Below, one piece after another: positions 55,912 through 64,000 of a DNA stretch of 64,000 nucleotides; position 1 is the stretch's first letter; each line of letters begins with the position of its first letter. The notes beneath the pieces were generated by a model, which did no database searches, was not told the DNA's origin, and saw only the letters and a program-made list of their open reading frames with translations. The position numbers and the translations under genes were made by a program. The stretch spans positions 1,240,001-1,304,000 of the forward strand of contig NZ_CP044549.1 in the NCBI RefSeq assembly GCF_009859475.1, given 5' to 3'. This DNA is from Hydrogenophaga sp. BPS33 (lineage in GTDB: Bacteria > Pseudomonadota > Gammaproteobacteria > Burkholderiales > Burkholderiaceae_C).

Positions 55912-56640
55912 TCAGACGCCCAAGAGCGATTCGATGCGGGCGCGGTCGTCGGCGATGGCCTGGCGGTCGAAGTGTTCGATCACACGGCCTTCCTCGACCA
56001 CGTAGAAGCGGTCGCCCACGCCCGAGGCGAAGCGGAAGTTCTGCTCCACCATCAGGATGGTGAAGCCGCGCTGGCGCAGCACGCCAATGGCCTCGCCGAT
56101 CTTGTCGATGATCACGGGCGCGAGGCCTTCGGTGCATTCGTCGAGCAGCAGCAGCTTGGCGCCGGTGCGCAAGATACGGCCAATCGCCAGCATCTGCTGT
56201 TCACCGCCCGAGAGGCGCGTGCCCGGGCTCTTGCGGCGCAGCTTGAGGTTGGGGAACAGTGTGTAGATCTCGTCCACCGACATGCCGCCGGGCATGAGCA
56301 CCGGAGGCAACATCAGGTTCTCTTCCACGTCCAGGCTGGCGAAGATGCCGCGCTCTTCCGGGCAGTAGGCCACCCCCAGGTGCGCAATGTCTTCGGGCGC
56401 CATGCCCGTGGTGGGTTTGCCATTGATGGCGATGTGGCCCTGGCGCTTGGTCAGCAGGCCGACGACGGCGCGCAACGTGGTGGTCTTGCCCGCGCCGTTG
56501 CGGCCCAGCAGGCAGACCACTTCGCCGGGGTTGACCACGAAATCGATGCCATGCAGCGCCTGCGTTTCGCCGTAGTGGCCGGTGAGGCCCCGCACCTCCA
56601 CGCACGGGGTCGTGGTGATGTTCTTCTGGTTCTCAGGCAT
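55912..56640 (-). CDS. livF: Branched-chain-type ABC transporter ATPase LivF
   Basis: The 242-residue ATPase has Walker A GRNGAGKTTT, the signature LSGGEQQML and Walker B LLLLDECTEGLAP (with Cys-Thr in place of the usual Pro-Ser/Thr after DE). The ATG at 56640 is favoured over one at 56658 because GGAGG lies nine bases before it. It overlaps the livG end by eight bases. LivF with LivG powers the LivHM transporter. Confidence 0.92.
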   Translation of the reverse strand: MPENQKNITTTPCVEVRGLTGHYGETQALHGIDFVVNPGEVVCLLGRNGAGKTTTLRAVVGLLTKRQGHIAINGKPTTGMAPEDIAHLGVAYCPEERGIFASLDVEENLMLPPVLMPGGMSVDEIYTLFPNLKLRRKSPGTRLSGGEQQMLAIGRILRTGAKLLLLDECTEGLAPVIIDKIGEAIGVLRQRGFTILMVEQNFRFASGVGDRFYVVEEGRVIEHFDRQAIADDRARIESLLGV

Positions 56641-57424
56641 GTGCGCCCCCTCCGACATAGGCTTCCCGCACGCGCGGGTCGTTCGACACTTCTGCGTAGG
56701 TGCCTTCGGCCAGCACCTCGCCGGACTGCAGCACGGTGATGCGGTCGCACAGCTCCGCCACCACCTTCATGTTGTGTTCGACCATGAGCACCGTGCGTTG
56801 CTTGGCCACTTCGGCAATGAGCCGCGTGACCGGGCCGATGTCTTCGTGGCCCAGGCCCGCCATGGGCTCGTCGAGCAGGATCAATTCGGGGTCCAGCGCC
56901 AGCGTGGTCGCCAGCTCCAGCGCGCGCTTGCGGCCGTAGGGCAGGTCGGCGGCGGTGTGCTTCTCGTAGCCGCTCAGGTTCACCGAGGCCAGCAGTTCGC
57001 GCGCACGGGGCGTGAAACGGTCCAGCGTCTTGTCGCTGCGCCAGAAGGCGAAGGTGCCGCCGCCCTTGCGTTGCAAGGCCACGCGCACGTTGTCAAGAAC
57101 GCTCATCTGGCCGAACACGGCCGAGATCTGGAACGAGCGCACCATGCCGCTGGCGGCCACGCTGGCCGGGTCCTTGCGGGTGATGTCGCGGCCGTTGTAG
57201 TGGATGCGGCCGGCGGTCGCCGGGATCGACGTGGTCAGCAGGTTGAAGCAGGTGGTCTTGCCCGCACCGTTGGGGCCGATCAGTGCGTGGATGGTGTTGC
57301 GCCGTACGGAGAGCGACACGTCGCGCACGGCGTAGAAGCCCATGAACTGTTTGCTCAGGCCTTCGGTGCGCAGGATCACGTCCTCGCCCGGGGCGTTCTG
57401 GTGGGAGGTGATGGATGGGGTCAT
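56633..57424 (-). CDS. livG: Branched-chain-type ABC transporter ATPase LivG
   Basis: The 263-residue ATPase has Walker A GPNGAGKTTC, the LivG-type long insertion (QRKGGGTFAFWRSDKTLDRF), the signature-like LPYGRKRALELA and Walker B LILLDEPMAGLG. The signature lacks the exact LSGG but fits LivG, which usually shows LPYG. The ATG at 57424 overlaps the SMP-30 stop codon (ATGA), so the whole transporter-enzyme operon is translationally coupled. Confidence 0.92.
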   Translation of the reverse strand: MTPSITSHQNAPGEDVILRTEGLSKQFMGFYAVRDVSLSVRRNTIHALIGPNGAGKTTCFNLLTTSIPATAGRIHYNGRDITRKDPASVAASGMVRSFQISAVFGQMSVLDNVRVALQRKGGGTFAFWRSDKTLDRFTPRARELLASVNLSGYEKHTAADLPYGRKRALELATTLALDPELILLDEPMAGLGHEDIGPVTRLIAEVAKQRTVLMVEHNMKVVAELCDRITVLQSGEVLAEGTYAEVSNDPRVREAYVGGGAHA

Positions 57425-58311
57425 GCAATGGCCTCGTCGTCGAACAGCACCTCGGGAAGACCGCGCACGCCCAGACCGTGGATCGCGAAGACCGCGCCGG
57501 CATCGGGGTGGTCGGTTTTCAGGAGGTTGCCGCTGTTGCTGATGCTGGTGACGTAGAGCACGTCCAGCTCGGGCCCGCCGAAGCAGGGGCAGGTGGGGAA
57601 AGGCGTGGGCACGTCGACCAGGCGCAGCAGCTGGCCTTGCGGCGTGTAGCAACCGAGTTTGCCGGCTTGCACCAGGGCGACCCAGAGGTTGCCGTCGGCG
57701 TCGACCGTGGTGCCATCGGGCGCGGAGCCTTGCGCGCGGGTGTTGAACAGCGAGCGACGTGGACCGACGGCACCTGTGACGGTGTCGTAGTCGACCACGC
57801 TCACCTCGTCGCTGAAGCTGTCGGCGTGGTAGAGCGAGCGGCCGTCGGGGCTGAAACAGGTGGCGTTGGCCAGGGCGATGCCGTCGAAGAGTTTCGTGGC
57901 CGTGCCATCGCGCTCCAGGCGGTAGTAGCCGCCGTCGGGGTCGTGCCGGCCCACCACCAACGAGCCCGCGACGAAGCGGCCCTGGCGGTCGGTGCGGCCA
58001 TCGTTCAGGCGCATCGACGGGCCGGCGTGCTGCACTTCGGCGAGGCGGCGGGTCGCGCCGGTTTGCAGATCGAGGATGTGGAAGCCGTCTTCGAGCGACA
58101 GCACCAGGCGGCCGCTCTTCGTGAGTGCGATCGAGCCCACGTCGCTGGGGGTTGCCCACTCGTCGTACTCGTGCAGGGCCTCGCCGCGCAGGCGGCGCAC
58201 CAGCCTGGCTTTGGAGTCGATCCAGTACAGCGCCTGTTCGCGGTGGTCCCACAGCGGGCATTCGCCCAGGCGGTCGCGCCGGGTGCCGAGAATGTCGATG
58301 TGCAAGCTCAT
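57421..58311 (-). CDS. SMP-30/gluconolactonase-family lactonase
   Basis: The 296-residue six-bladed beta-propeller has the metal glutamate region LGECPLWDH near residue 18, NDGRTDRQGRFVAGS near 100, APDGTTVDADGNLWVA near 190 and SPDGRSLYHADS. These fit SMP-30/regucalcin-type lactonases needing one divalent metal ion. It would hydrolyse a lactone intermediate in the cluster's pathway. The ATG at 58311 overlaps the preceding stop codon, and livG overlaps its own stop codon. Confidence 0.87.
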   Translation of the reverse strand: MSLHIDILGTRRDRLGECPLWDHREQALYWIDSKARLVRRLRGEALHEYDEWATPSDVGSIALTKSGRLVLSLEDGFHILDLQTGATRRLAEVQHAGPSMRLNDGRTDRQGRFVAGSLVVGRHDPDGGYYRLERDGTATKLFDGIALANATCFSPDGRSLYHADSFSDEVSVVDYDTVTGAVGPRRSLFNTRAQGSAPDGTTVDADGNLWVALVQAGKLGCYTPQGQLLRLVDVPTPFPTCPCFGGPELDVLYVTSISNSGNLLKTDHPDAGAVFAIHGLGVRGLPEVLFDDEAIA

Positions 58312-59459
58312 GCGGTGCTCCGTGCCATGTCGGCTTTGCGCAGCGCATCGGCAGCAGCGGCGCGGCGAATGAGGTACATGCGGTAGGCCTGCGGCCACGT
58401 GGCGTAGTCCTGGTTCACGCCCAGGGCGACTTCGGCATGCACCGGCCAGTTGGGGTTGTAGAGGGCTTCGCGGCCCACGCCGATCAGGTCGGCCTGGCCC
58501 GCCTGCAAATAGGCTTCTGCCGTTTGCGGTTCGATCACCAGGCCCACGCCCATCACCTGCAGGCCGGTGGCTTCGCGCAGTTGTTTGCCCAGTTCGGCGC
58601 GGAACAGCAAGCCGTTGGAGACCGATTTGCCTTGCGTCGGGTAGCTGGAAATGCCACCGCCGGAAGAACAGTCGACCACGTCCACGCCGCGCTCTTTCAG
58701 CGCGCTCAGCAGGCCGACCAGTTCGTCGAATTCCATGCCGCCGTCGACCACGTCGGCCAGCGACACGCGCCAGAACAGCGGCTTGTCGTCCGGCCATTCG
58801 CGGCGCACGGCTTCGGCCACGTCGAGCGCGAAGCGCCAGCGCTGCTGGCCAAAACGGTCGCTGCGCTGGTTGGCCACGGGCGAGAGGAACTGGTGGATCA
58901 GGTAGCCGTGTGCACCGTGCACTTCCAGCACCTCGTAGCCGGCCTCGCGCGCACGCCGTGTCACCACACCGTAGTGGCGCACCAGGCTTTCCACTTCTTC
59001 GGTGCTCAATTCGTGCGGCGTGGGCCAGCCCGGTCCCACCGGCAGGGCGCTGGGGCCCACCGAGGTCCAGGGTGGCTCACCGCGCGCGGCATCGGTTTCA
59101 TTCAAGGGGCCATGGCCGTGCCACCACTTCTGCATGCCGGCCTTGCGCCCGGTGTGGCCGAGCTGGATGGCGGGCACCGCGCCATCGCGGCGCAGGGCGT
59201 CGGCAATGCGCGCCAGCGGCGCAATGTGCTCATCGCTCCACAGGCCGATGTCGCCGTGGGTGTTGCGCCCACGCGCTTCCACCGCCGTGGATTCGACGAA
59301 CACGATGCCGGCACCGCCCATGGCAAAACGCGCCAGGTGGGCCAGGTGCCAGTCGGTCGCCATGCCTTCGACGCCAGCGGACTGCTGCATCGGCGAGATG
59401 ACCACGCGGTTGCGCGCCTGCATGCCGCGCAGTGTGTAAGGCGTGAAGAGTTGTGCCAT
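58308..59459 (-). CDS. Old Yellow Enzyme family NADH:flavin oxidoreductase
   Basis: This 383-residue FMN-binding TIM barrel has AIQLGHTGRKAG, EVHGAHGYLIHQFLSPVANQ and RSDRFG, with the active-site segment WRVSLADVVDGG. These are the motifs of the YqjM/2,4-dienoyl-CoA reductase branch. Where YqjM has a redox-tuning cysteine after SPM, this protein has glutamine (SPMQQSAG), a possible tuning difference. It would reduce an activated C=C bond of an enone, enoate or cyclic intermediate. It overlaps the SMP-30 gene by four bases and is probably driven with the receptors upstream. Confidence 0.87.
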   Translation of the reverse strand: MAQLFTPYTLRGMQARNRVVISPMQQSAGVEGMATDWHLAHLARFAMGGAGIVFVESTAVEARGRNTHGDIGLWSDEHIAPLARIADALRRDGAVPAIQLGHTGRKAGMQKWWHGHGPLNETDAARGEPPWTSVGPSALPVGPGWPTPHELSTEEVESLVRHYGVVTRRAREAGYEVLEVHGAHGYLIHQFLSPVANQRSDRFGQQRWRFALDVAEAVRREWPDDKPLFWRVSLADVVDGGMEFDELVGLLSALKERGVDVVDCSSGGGISSYPTQGKSVSNGLLFRAELGKQLREATGLQVMGVGLVIEPQTAEAYLQAGQADLIGVGREALYNPNWPVHAEVALGVNQDYATWPQAYRMYLIRRAAAADALRKADMARSTA

Positions 59460-59482
59460 GGCGAATGCCCCGCGTTGTTGGC

Positions 59483-60715
59483 TTACTTTTTGGTCACGAA
59501 GTCGCAGCCGCCTTCGGCCAGCGGACGGAAGATCTGCTCAGCCGGAATCGGCGCGCCGACCTTGTAGTAGTCGTACTTGTATTTCGACTCGGCGGGCGAC
59601 TTGATTTCGATCGGGTACACCGCGCGCATCACCTGGCCGTCTTCGCGGATCGGTGCGTTGGCGGTCATCATGTCGTTGACGCGCGTGGCCTTCATCTTGG
59701 CAATCACCTTCGGGCCGTCGTCGGTGTTGATCTCTTTCACCGCCTTGAGGTAGTGCGTCACCGCGCTGTACACGCCGGAGTTGGTGAAGGTGGGGGGAAC
59801 GCCGCCGCTGCTGCGCGACATGAAGCGCTTGCTCCAGGCACGTGTGGCTTCGTTCTGGTCCCAGTAGAAGGGGTCGGTGATGTTCAGGCCCTGGGCCACG
59901 TCCAGGCCCATGGCGGTCACGCTGTTGATGGTCATGCCGAACACGCTGAGCGTCTGGCCGCCACGTGTGACGCGGAACTCTGCGGCCTGCTTGAGCGAGT
60001 TGGAGACGTCCGCGCCGGCGTTCAGGATCACGATGCCCTTGGCACCGCTGGACTGCGCCTGCAACAAGTACGACGAGAAGTCGGTCGCACCCAGCGGGTG
60101 TTTCACCGAGCCCACCACGCGCCCGCCAGCGGCCTGGATGAACGTCGTGGCCTCGGCCTGCATCGCCGCGCCGAACGCGTAGTCCACCGTGATGAAGAAG
60201 AAGTCCTTGATGCCCTTGTTGATCATCAGCTGCACGCCCGCCTTGGGTAGCGAGTAGGTGTCGACCAGGAACTGGATGCTCATGGGCGAGCAGGCCTTGC
60301 CGGTGAAGTCCGAGGAGATCGTGCCGGCGATCAGGTAGGGCTTTTGCTTCTCCTTCATGAAGCTCTGCACGCCGAGTGCGATCGACGAGGCCGAGCCGCC
60401 GACGATCACGTCGACCTTGTCGGTGTCGATCCACTTGCGCGCGGCGGCCAGGCCCACATCGGGCTTGTTCTGGTCGTCCACCGAGACCAGCTCGATGGAC
60501 TTGCCGTTGACCTTGCCGCCGAAGTCCTCGATGGCCATGCGCGCACCCAGCACGGAGCCCGAGCCACCCGCACCGGAATACGGTCCGCTGGCGTCGTTCA
60601 TCACGCCGATGCGGATCACGTCGTCCGAGATCTGGGCCTGTGCCGCACCGCCCATGAGGGCGATGGTGGCGGCCACGGCTTGGGCGCTGCGTTGGAATGT
60701 CTTGCTGAGGGTCAT
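59483..60715 (-). CDS. Branched-chain-type ABC transporter substrate-binding protein, copy 1
   Basis: The 410-residue periplasmic receptor has a signal peptide cleaved near GAAQA and the start QISDDVIRIGVMNDASGPYS of the LivK/amide-binding fold. It contains the hydrophobic block YLIAGTISSDFTGKACSPMS and ends ACDFVTKK-like. It is closely related to the gene at 60741 and shares most blocks (PHPLGATDFSSYLLQAQSSG, VFGMTINSVTAMGLDVAQ). It is the receptor for the LivHMFG transporter. The ATG at 60715 has GGAGACCTCC upstream. Confidence 0.9.
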   Translation of the reverse strand: MTLSKTFQRSAQAVAATIALMGGAAQAQISDDVIRIGVMNDASGPYSGAGGSGSVLGARMAIEDFGGKVNGKSIELVSVDDQNKPDVGLAAARKWIDTDKVDVIVGGSASSIALGVQSFMKEKQKPYLIAGTISSDFTGKACSPMSIQFLVDTYSLPKAGVQLMINKGIKDFFFITVDYAFGAAMQAEATTFIQAAGGRVVGSVKHPLGATDFSSYLLQAQSSGAKGIVILNAGADVSNSLKQAAEFRVTRGGQTLSVFGMTINSVTAMGLDVAQGLNITDPFYWDQNEATRAWSKRFMSRSSGGVPPTFTNSGVYSAVTHYLKAVKEINTDDGPKVIAKMKATRVNDMMTANAPIREDGQVMRAVYPIEIKSPAESKYKYDYYKVGAPIPAEQIFRPLAEGGCDFVTKK

Positions 60716-60740
60716 GGAGGTCTCCGGGTTCAGGGTGGGT

Positions 60741-61979
60741 TTATTTCTTGACGAAGTCGCAGCCGCCTTCGGTCAGCGGACGGAAGATCTGGTCGGCTGG
60801 AATGGCCGCGCCGACCTTGTAGTAGTCGTATTTGCTCTTGGACTCGGACGGCTTCTTCACTTCGATCGGGTAGACCGCGCGCATCACCTGGCCGTCTTCA
60901 CGGATGGATGCGTTCTTGGTCATGAAGTCGTTGACCGGTGTGGCCTTCATCTTGGCCATCACCTTCGGGCCGTCATCCGTGCCGCCGTCCTTCACGGCCT
61001 TCAGGTAGTGCATGGCGGCGCTGTACACACCGGCCTGGATGTAGGTAGGCACCACGCCGTTGTTGCGTTCCATGAAGCGCTTGCTCCAGGCGCGGGTGGC
61101 GTCGTCCTGGTCCCAGTAGAAGGGCACGGTGATGTTCAGGCCTTGCGCCACATCCAGGCCCATGGCGGTCACGCTGTTGATGGTCATGCCGAACACGCTG
61201 AGCGTCTGGCCACCGCGCGTGAGGCGGAATTCGGCCGCCTGCTTGAGCGAGTTGGACAGGTCTTGCCCGGCGTTCAGGATCACGATGCCCTTGGCACCGC
61301 TGGACTGCGCTTGCAGAAGGTACGAAGAGAAGTCGGTCGCGCCCAGCGGGTGCTTCACCGAGCCCACCACACGGCCACCGGCGGCCTGCACGAACTTCGT
61401 CGCCTCGGCTTGCAGCGCGGCACCGAAGGCGTAGTCCACGGTGATGAAGTAGAAGTCCTTGATGCCCTTGTTGATCATCAACTGCACGCCCGCCTTGGGC
61501 AGCGAGTAGGTGTCCACCAGGAACTGGATGCCCATGGGCGAGCAGGCCTTGCCGGTGAGGTCGGCCGAGACGGTGCCGGCGATCAGGTAGGGCTTTTGCT
61601 TTTCGCGCATGAGCGTTTGCACGCCGAAGGCGATGGACGAGGCCGAGCCGCCGATGATGGTGTCGATCTTGTCGGTGTCGAGCCATTTGCGTGCGGCGTT
61701 CAGGCCCACGTCGGGTTTGTTCTGGTCGTCGACTTGCAAGATCTCGATGTTCTTGCCGTTGACCTTGCCGCCGAAATCTTCCACCGCCATGCGCGCGGCG
61801 AGCACGGAGCCGGGGCCGCCGTTGCCCGAGTAAGGGCCGCTGATGTCGGCCATGACGCCGATGCGCACCGCGTCGTCAGAGATCTGGGCCTGGGCCGCGC
61901 CACCCGCGAGAGCGAGGGCGGTGGCCGCAAGAGCGGCGCGCAGGGTTGGGTTGAGGATCGCTGTGTTCTTCGTCTTCAT
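60741..61979 (-). CDS. Branched-chain-type ABC transporter substrate-binding protein, copy 2
   Basis: The 412-residue paralogue of the preceding gene has a cleavable signal (cleavage near GAAQA) and the start QISDDAVRIGVMADISGPYS. Two adjacent receptors for one transporter suggest broadened substrate range. Differences concentrate in the binding-cleft loops such as MERNNGVVPTYIQAG versus the copy's MSRSSGGVPPTFTNS. The ATG at 61979 has GGAGACAAAG upstream. It is the first Liv gene after the fused dehydrogenase at 62063. Confidence 0.9.
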   Translation of the reverse strand: MKTKNTAILNPTLRAALAATALALAGGAAQAQISDDAVRIGVMADISGPYSGNGGPGSVLAARMAVEDFGGKVNGKNIEILQVDDQNKPDVGLNAARKWLDTDKIDTIIGGSASSIAFGVQTLMREKQKPYLIAGTVSADLTGKACSPMGIQFLVDTYSLPKAGVQLMINKGIKDFYFITVDYAFGAALQAEATKFVQAAGGRVVGSVKHPLGATDFSSYLLQAQSSGAKGIVILNAGQDLSNSLKQAAEFRLTRGGQTLSVFGMTINSVTAMGLDVAQGLNITVPFYWDQDDATRAWSKRFMERNNGVVPTYIQAGVYSAAMHYLKAVKDGGTDDGPKVMAKMKATPVNDFMTKNASIREDGQVMRAVYPIEVKKPSESKSKYDYYKVGAAIPADQIFRPLTEGGCDFVKK

Positions 61980-62011
61980 CTTTGTCTCCAGAGGTGTCGG
62001 TGTTGAGGGAA

Positions 62012-62048
62012 GGGAACAGGGAACGGGAACGGGAACGGGAACGGGAAC
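62012..62048. repeat. GGGAAC hexamer microsatellite upstream of the receptor gene
   Basis: Five uninterrupted GGGAAC copies at 62019-62048, plus one more at 62012-62017 separated by one base, lie between the fused dehydrogenase and the receptor gene. On the coding strand this is a GTTCCC array about 30-70 bases before the ATG. Such arrays can change length by slippage. Confidence 0.85.
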
Positions 62049-62062
62049 GGAAAAAGGAACGG

Positions 62063-64000
62063 TCAGGTTCTTGGGTTTCCTGACGGCAAGGCGAGGATCT
62101 GCTTGGCCAGAATGTTTCGCTGGATTTCGTTGGAGCCACCAAAGATCGCCGGCATGCGCGAGTCGAGGTACTGCCCCATCACGTCGGTGGCGATGCCGTC
62201 GATCACCACGTCGTCCATCTGGCCGCCTTGATCGCCCGCGAGCTGCACCAGCTCGTCGGCGATGCGCTGGTAGGTCTCGGTGCCCCAGACCTTGAGGTAG
62301 GACACGTCGGGACCGAGTTCTTCACCGCCACGCAGCAGGCCCATGAAGAGCTCGAACGCGGCCTTGAGGTCGCGCACGTCGAGCACCAGTTGGGCGTAGC
62401 GGTCGCGGAAGTCGGCGCGCTCCAGCGCGTTGGTGGCGTCGGCCAGGCGGTCCAGCTGGGCCAGCGCGCCTTCGCACTGGCGCGGCGTGCCAAAGAAGAT
62501 GCGCTCTTCGCGCAGGAAGGAGTTGGCCACGTTCCAGCCGTCGTCGATGCGGCCCACCACGTTGCTCACCGGCACGCGCACGTTGTCGAAGAAGACTTCG
62601 CTGAACTCGCTCTCGCCCTTGAGGTTGACGATGGGGCGCACCTTCACGCCCGGGGTCTTGAGGTTGATCAGCAGGAAGGTGATGCCGCGCTGTTTCGCGC
62701 CGTCGACCTTGCTGGTGCGCACCAGGGCAAACATCCAGTCGGCGCCCGGGCCGAGCGTGGTCCAGATCTTCTGGCCATTGACCACCAGCTCGTCGCCCTC
62801 GCGGTCGGCGCGGGTGCGCAGGTTGGCGAGATCCGAACCGGCATTCGGTTCCGAATAGCCTTGGCACCACATGATCTCGCCGCTGAGCACGCGCGGCAGG
62901 TGGTAGCCGATCTGCTCGGGCGTGCCGTGCATGAGCAGCAGCTTGCCGATGGCCAGGCCGTGGTCGGGGATGCGTGCGCAACCGTAGCGCGCCATTTCTT
63001 CGGCGTAGATCACCTGCTTGGTGGGCGAGAGGCCCATGCCGCCGTGTTCCTTGGGCCACGACGGTGCGAGCCAGCCCTGCTTCGACAGGGACTGGTACCA
63101 GTCGGAAATGTCGGCGTAGTAGGCGCGCTTCTTCATGAAGCGTTTTTCGGGCGGGTAGTTGGCGGCGATCCAGTCGGCCAGCACGTGGCGGAATTCGTCG
63201 TCGGGCAGCTCTGCGACGTCCGTGCCGTCGGCTACCTGAACCGCTGCGCCGCCGTTGAGCGCGCGCGTGCGGCCGTTCTTCTGCAGTTCGTCGAGGAACT
63301 GGCCGCGTTGCCACAGCGGGTTGCCCAGCCAGGCCGAAAGCGTGAGGCCGCGCTTCAGGCACAGGCCAATGTCGGTCTCGTCGGCAATGCCCATGCCGCC
63401 GTGCAAATGGATCGCGGCTTTGCCCACCAGCAAGGCGGTGCTGGCGGCGCGGGCGCGCGCGGCGCGCAGGGAGAGCGTGCGTTGCGCAGCGTCGCCTGTG
63501 CCGTTCCAGTCGAGCAGCGCGTTCTCGGCCGAGGCGCGCGCGAGTTTGCTGTGCATCCACATGTCGACCATGCGGTGCTGCAGCGCCTGGAAAGACGCGA
63601 TCGGTTTGCCGAACTGCACTCGTTGCGAGGTGTAGGCCACCGTGTCGGCGAGCGCGCGCTCGGCCACGCCCACGAGTTCGAAGGCCGAGGCCAGGCGCGC
63701 GAGTTCGATCGCGTTCGCGACAGCTTCACGCACGGCCGGGCCGCTGGCGAGCAGCGCGTCGGCGGGCAAGGTGATGCCGCTGAAATTCACCGCGCCGAAG
63801 TCGGTGCCGTCCACGGTTCGGCTGTTCTGCACGATTGGACCCTGGGCACCGGCAGGCACCCAGAACAGCGCGGTCTCGCCGCCGTTCAGCGCCACCACCA
63901 GAAAGCCTTCGGCCGCGCTTGCCAGCGGCACGAAGCGTTTTTGCGCGCCGCTCAGTTGCCAGCCCTCGCCCTGGCGTTGGGCTTGCAGTTGCAGGGCGTC
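62063..64000 (-). CDS. Fused double acyl-CoA dehydrogenase, 5' part cut by window edge
   Basis: The frame is open from 62063 to the right edge (about 645 codons) and must begin outside the window. The N-terminal part (about the first 245 visible residues) is ACAD-like without the catalytic YGG-SNEI segment; it carries LHGGMGIADETDIGLCLKRG. The second part is a complete ACAD with CQGYSEPNAGSDLANL, GPGADWMFALVRTSKVDG and FGGSNEIQRN near the end. It thus combines in one chain what the genes at 30877 and 32074 encode separately, and acts on CoA thioesters in the Liv/OYE cluster's pathway. Confidence 0.85.
   Translation of the reverse strand, partial: DALQLQAQRQGEGWQLSGAQKRFVPLASAAEGFLVVALNGGETALFWVPAGAQGPIVQNSRTVDGTDFGAVNFSGITLPADALLASGPAVREAVANAIELARLASAFELVGVAERALADTVAYTSQRVQFGKPIASFQALQHRMVDMWMHSKLARASAENALLDWNGTGDAAQRTLSLRAARARAASTALLVGKAAIHLHGGMGIADETDIGLCLKRGLTLSAWLGNPLWQRGQFLDELQKNGRTRALNGGAAVQVADGTDVAELPDDEFRHVLADWIAANYPPEKRFMKKRAYYADISDWYQSLSKQGWLAPSWPKEHGGMGLSPTKQVIYAEEMARYGCARIPDHGLAIGKLLLMHGTPEQIGYHLPRVLSGEIMWCQGYSEPNAGSDLANLRTRADREGDELVVNGQKIWTTLGPGADWMFALVRTSKVDGAKQRGITFLLINLKTPGVKVRPIVNLKGESEFSEVFFDNVRVPVSNVVGRIDDGWNVANSFLREERIFFGTPRQCEGALAQLDRLADATNALERADFRDRYAQLVLDVRDLKAAFELFMGLLRGGEELGPDVSYLKVWGTETYQRIADELVQLAGDQGGQMDDVVIDGIATDVMGQYLDSRMPAIFGGSNEIQRNILAKQILALPSGNPRT

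Overview
This is a GC-rich, gene-dense chromosomal segment. It most likely comes from a betaproteobacterium of the order Burkholderiales, probably a Comamonadaceae member close to Hydrogenophaga, Acidovorax or Variovorax. The reasons are a box-type benzoyl-CoA pathway with its BoxR regulator, four Bug/TctC-type solute receptors, two gram-negative trimeric porins, the local order radC / slpA-like FKBP / ispH / serS, and repeated GGAGACAAAC-type ribosome sites. The genus is inference.

Layout. (1) 1-7221: aerobic benzoyl-CoA catabolism. A divergent aldehyde dehydrogenase (boxD, cut by the left edge) faces boxR, followed by boxC-boxB-boxA. Two near-identical TGCA-N6-TGCA sites flank boxR, and the second abuts a strong sigma70-like promoter in front of boxC. 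(2) 7543-11346: housekeeping genes (upp, an FtsX-type permease, a truncated hemoglobin). (3) 11473-21641: an acyl-CoA catabolic cluster with a CoA ligase, two thiolase/SDR pairs, a large MalT-like LuxR regulator, a Bug receptor and a MaoC hydratase. (4) 21707-26548: Smr protein, radC, slpA-like, ispH, serS and a YCII protein. (5) 26555-39162: a TetR-centred catabolic cluster with porin, amidohydrolase and SDR on one side of the regulator. On the other side is a tightly overlapping operon of two acyl-CoA dehydrogenases, CoA ligase, two Bug receptors, two SDRs and an enoyl-CoA hydratase. Similar operator-like palindromes precede the transcription units. (6) 39218-41906: a porin and an exported M20-type amidohydrolase, divergent from (7) 42079-49856: a LysR regulator and a probable organosulfur operon (four-module rhodanese, RidA, Bug receptor, thiol dioxygenase, tandem alpha/beta-hydrolase, cystathionine beta-lyase-like enzyme). 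(8) 49857-52430: an accessory islet with a long inverted repeat, two small proteins sharing a C-terminal signature, a membrane protein, an orphan ParD-like antitoxin and a strongly structured leader. (9) 52430-64000: SDRs, a complete branched-chain-type ABC transporter (livM, livH, livF, livG plus two receptors), SMP-30 lactonase, Old Yellow Enzyme and a fused double acyl-CoA dehydrogenase cut by the right edge.

How it works together: most of the window is devoted to taking up carboxylic or aromatic acids (porins, Bug and Liv receptors), activating them to CoA thioesters and degrading them by beta-oxidation-like steps or, for benzoyl-CoA, by epoxidation and ring cleavage. Each block carries its own regulator (BoxR, LuxR/MalT type, TetR, LysR). 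Only the substrate of the box block is clear. The parts least explained by known systems are the sulfur operon and the small islet at 50.4-52.4 kb.
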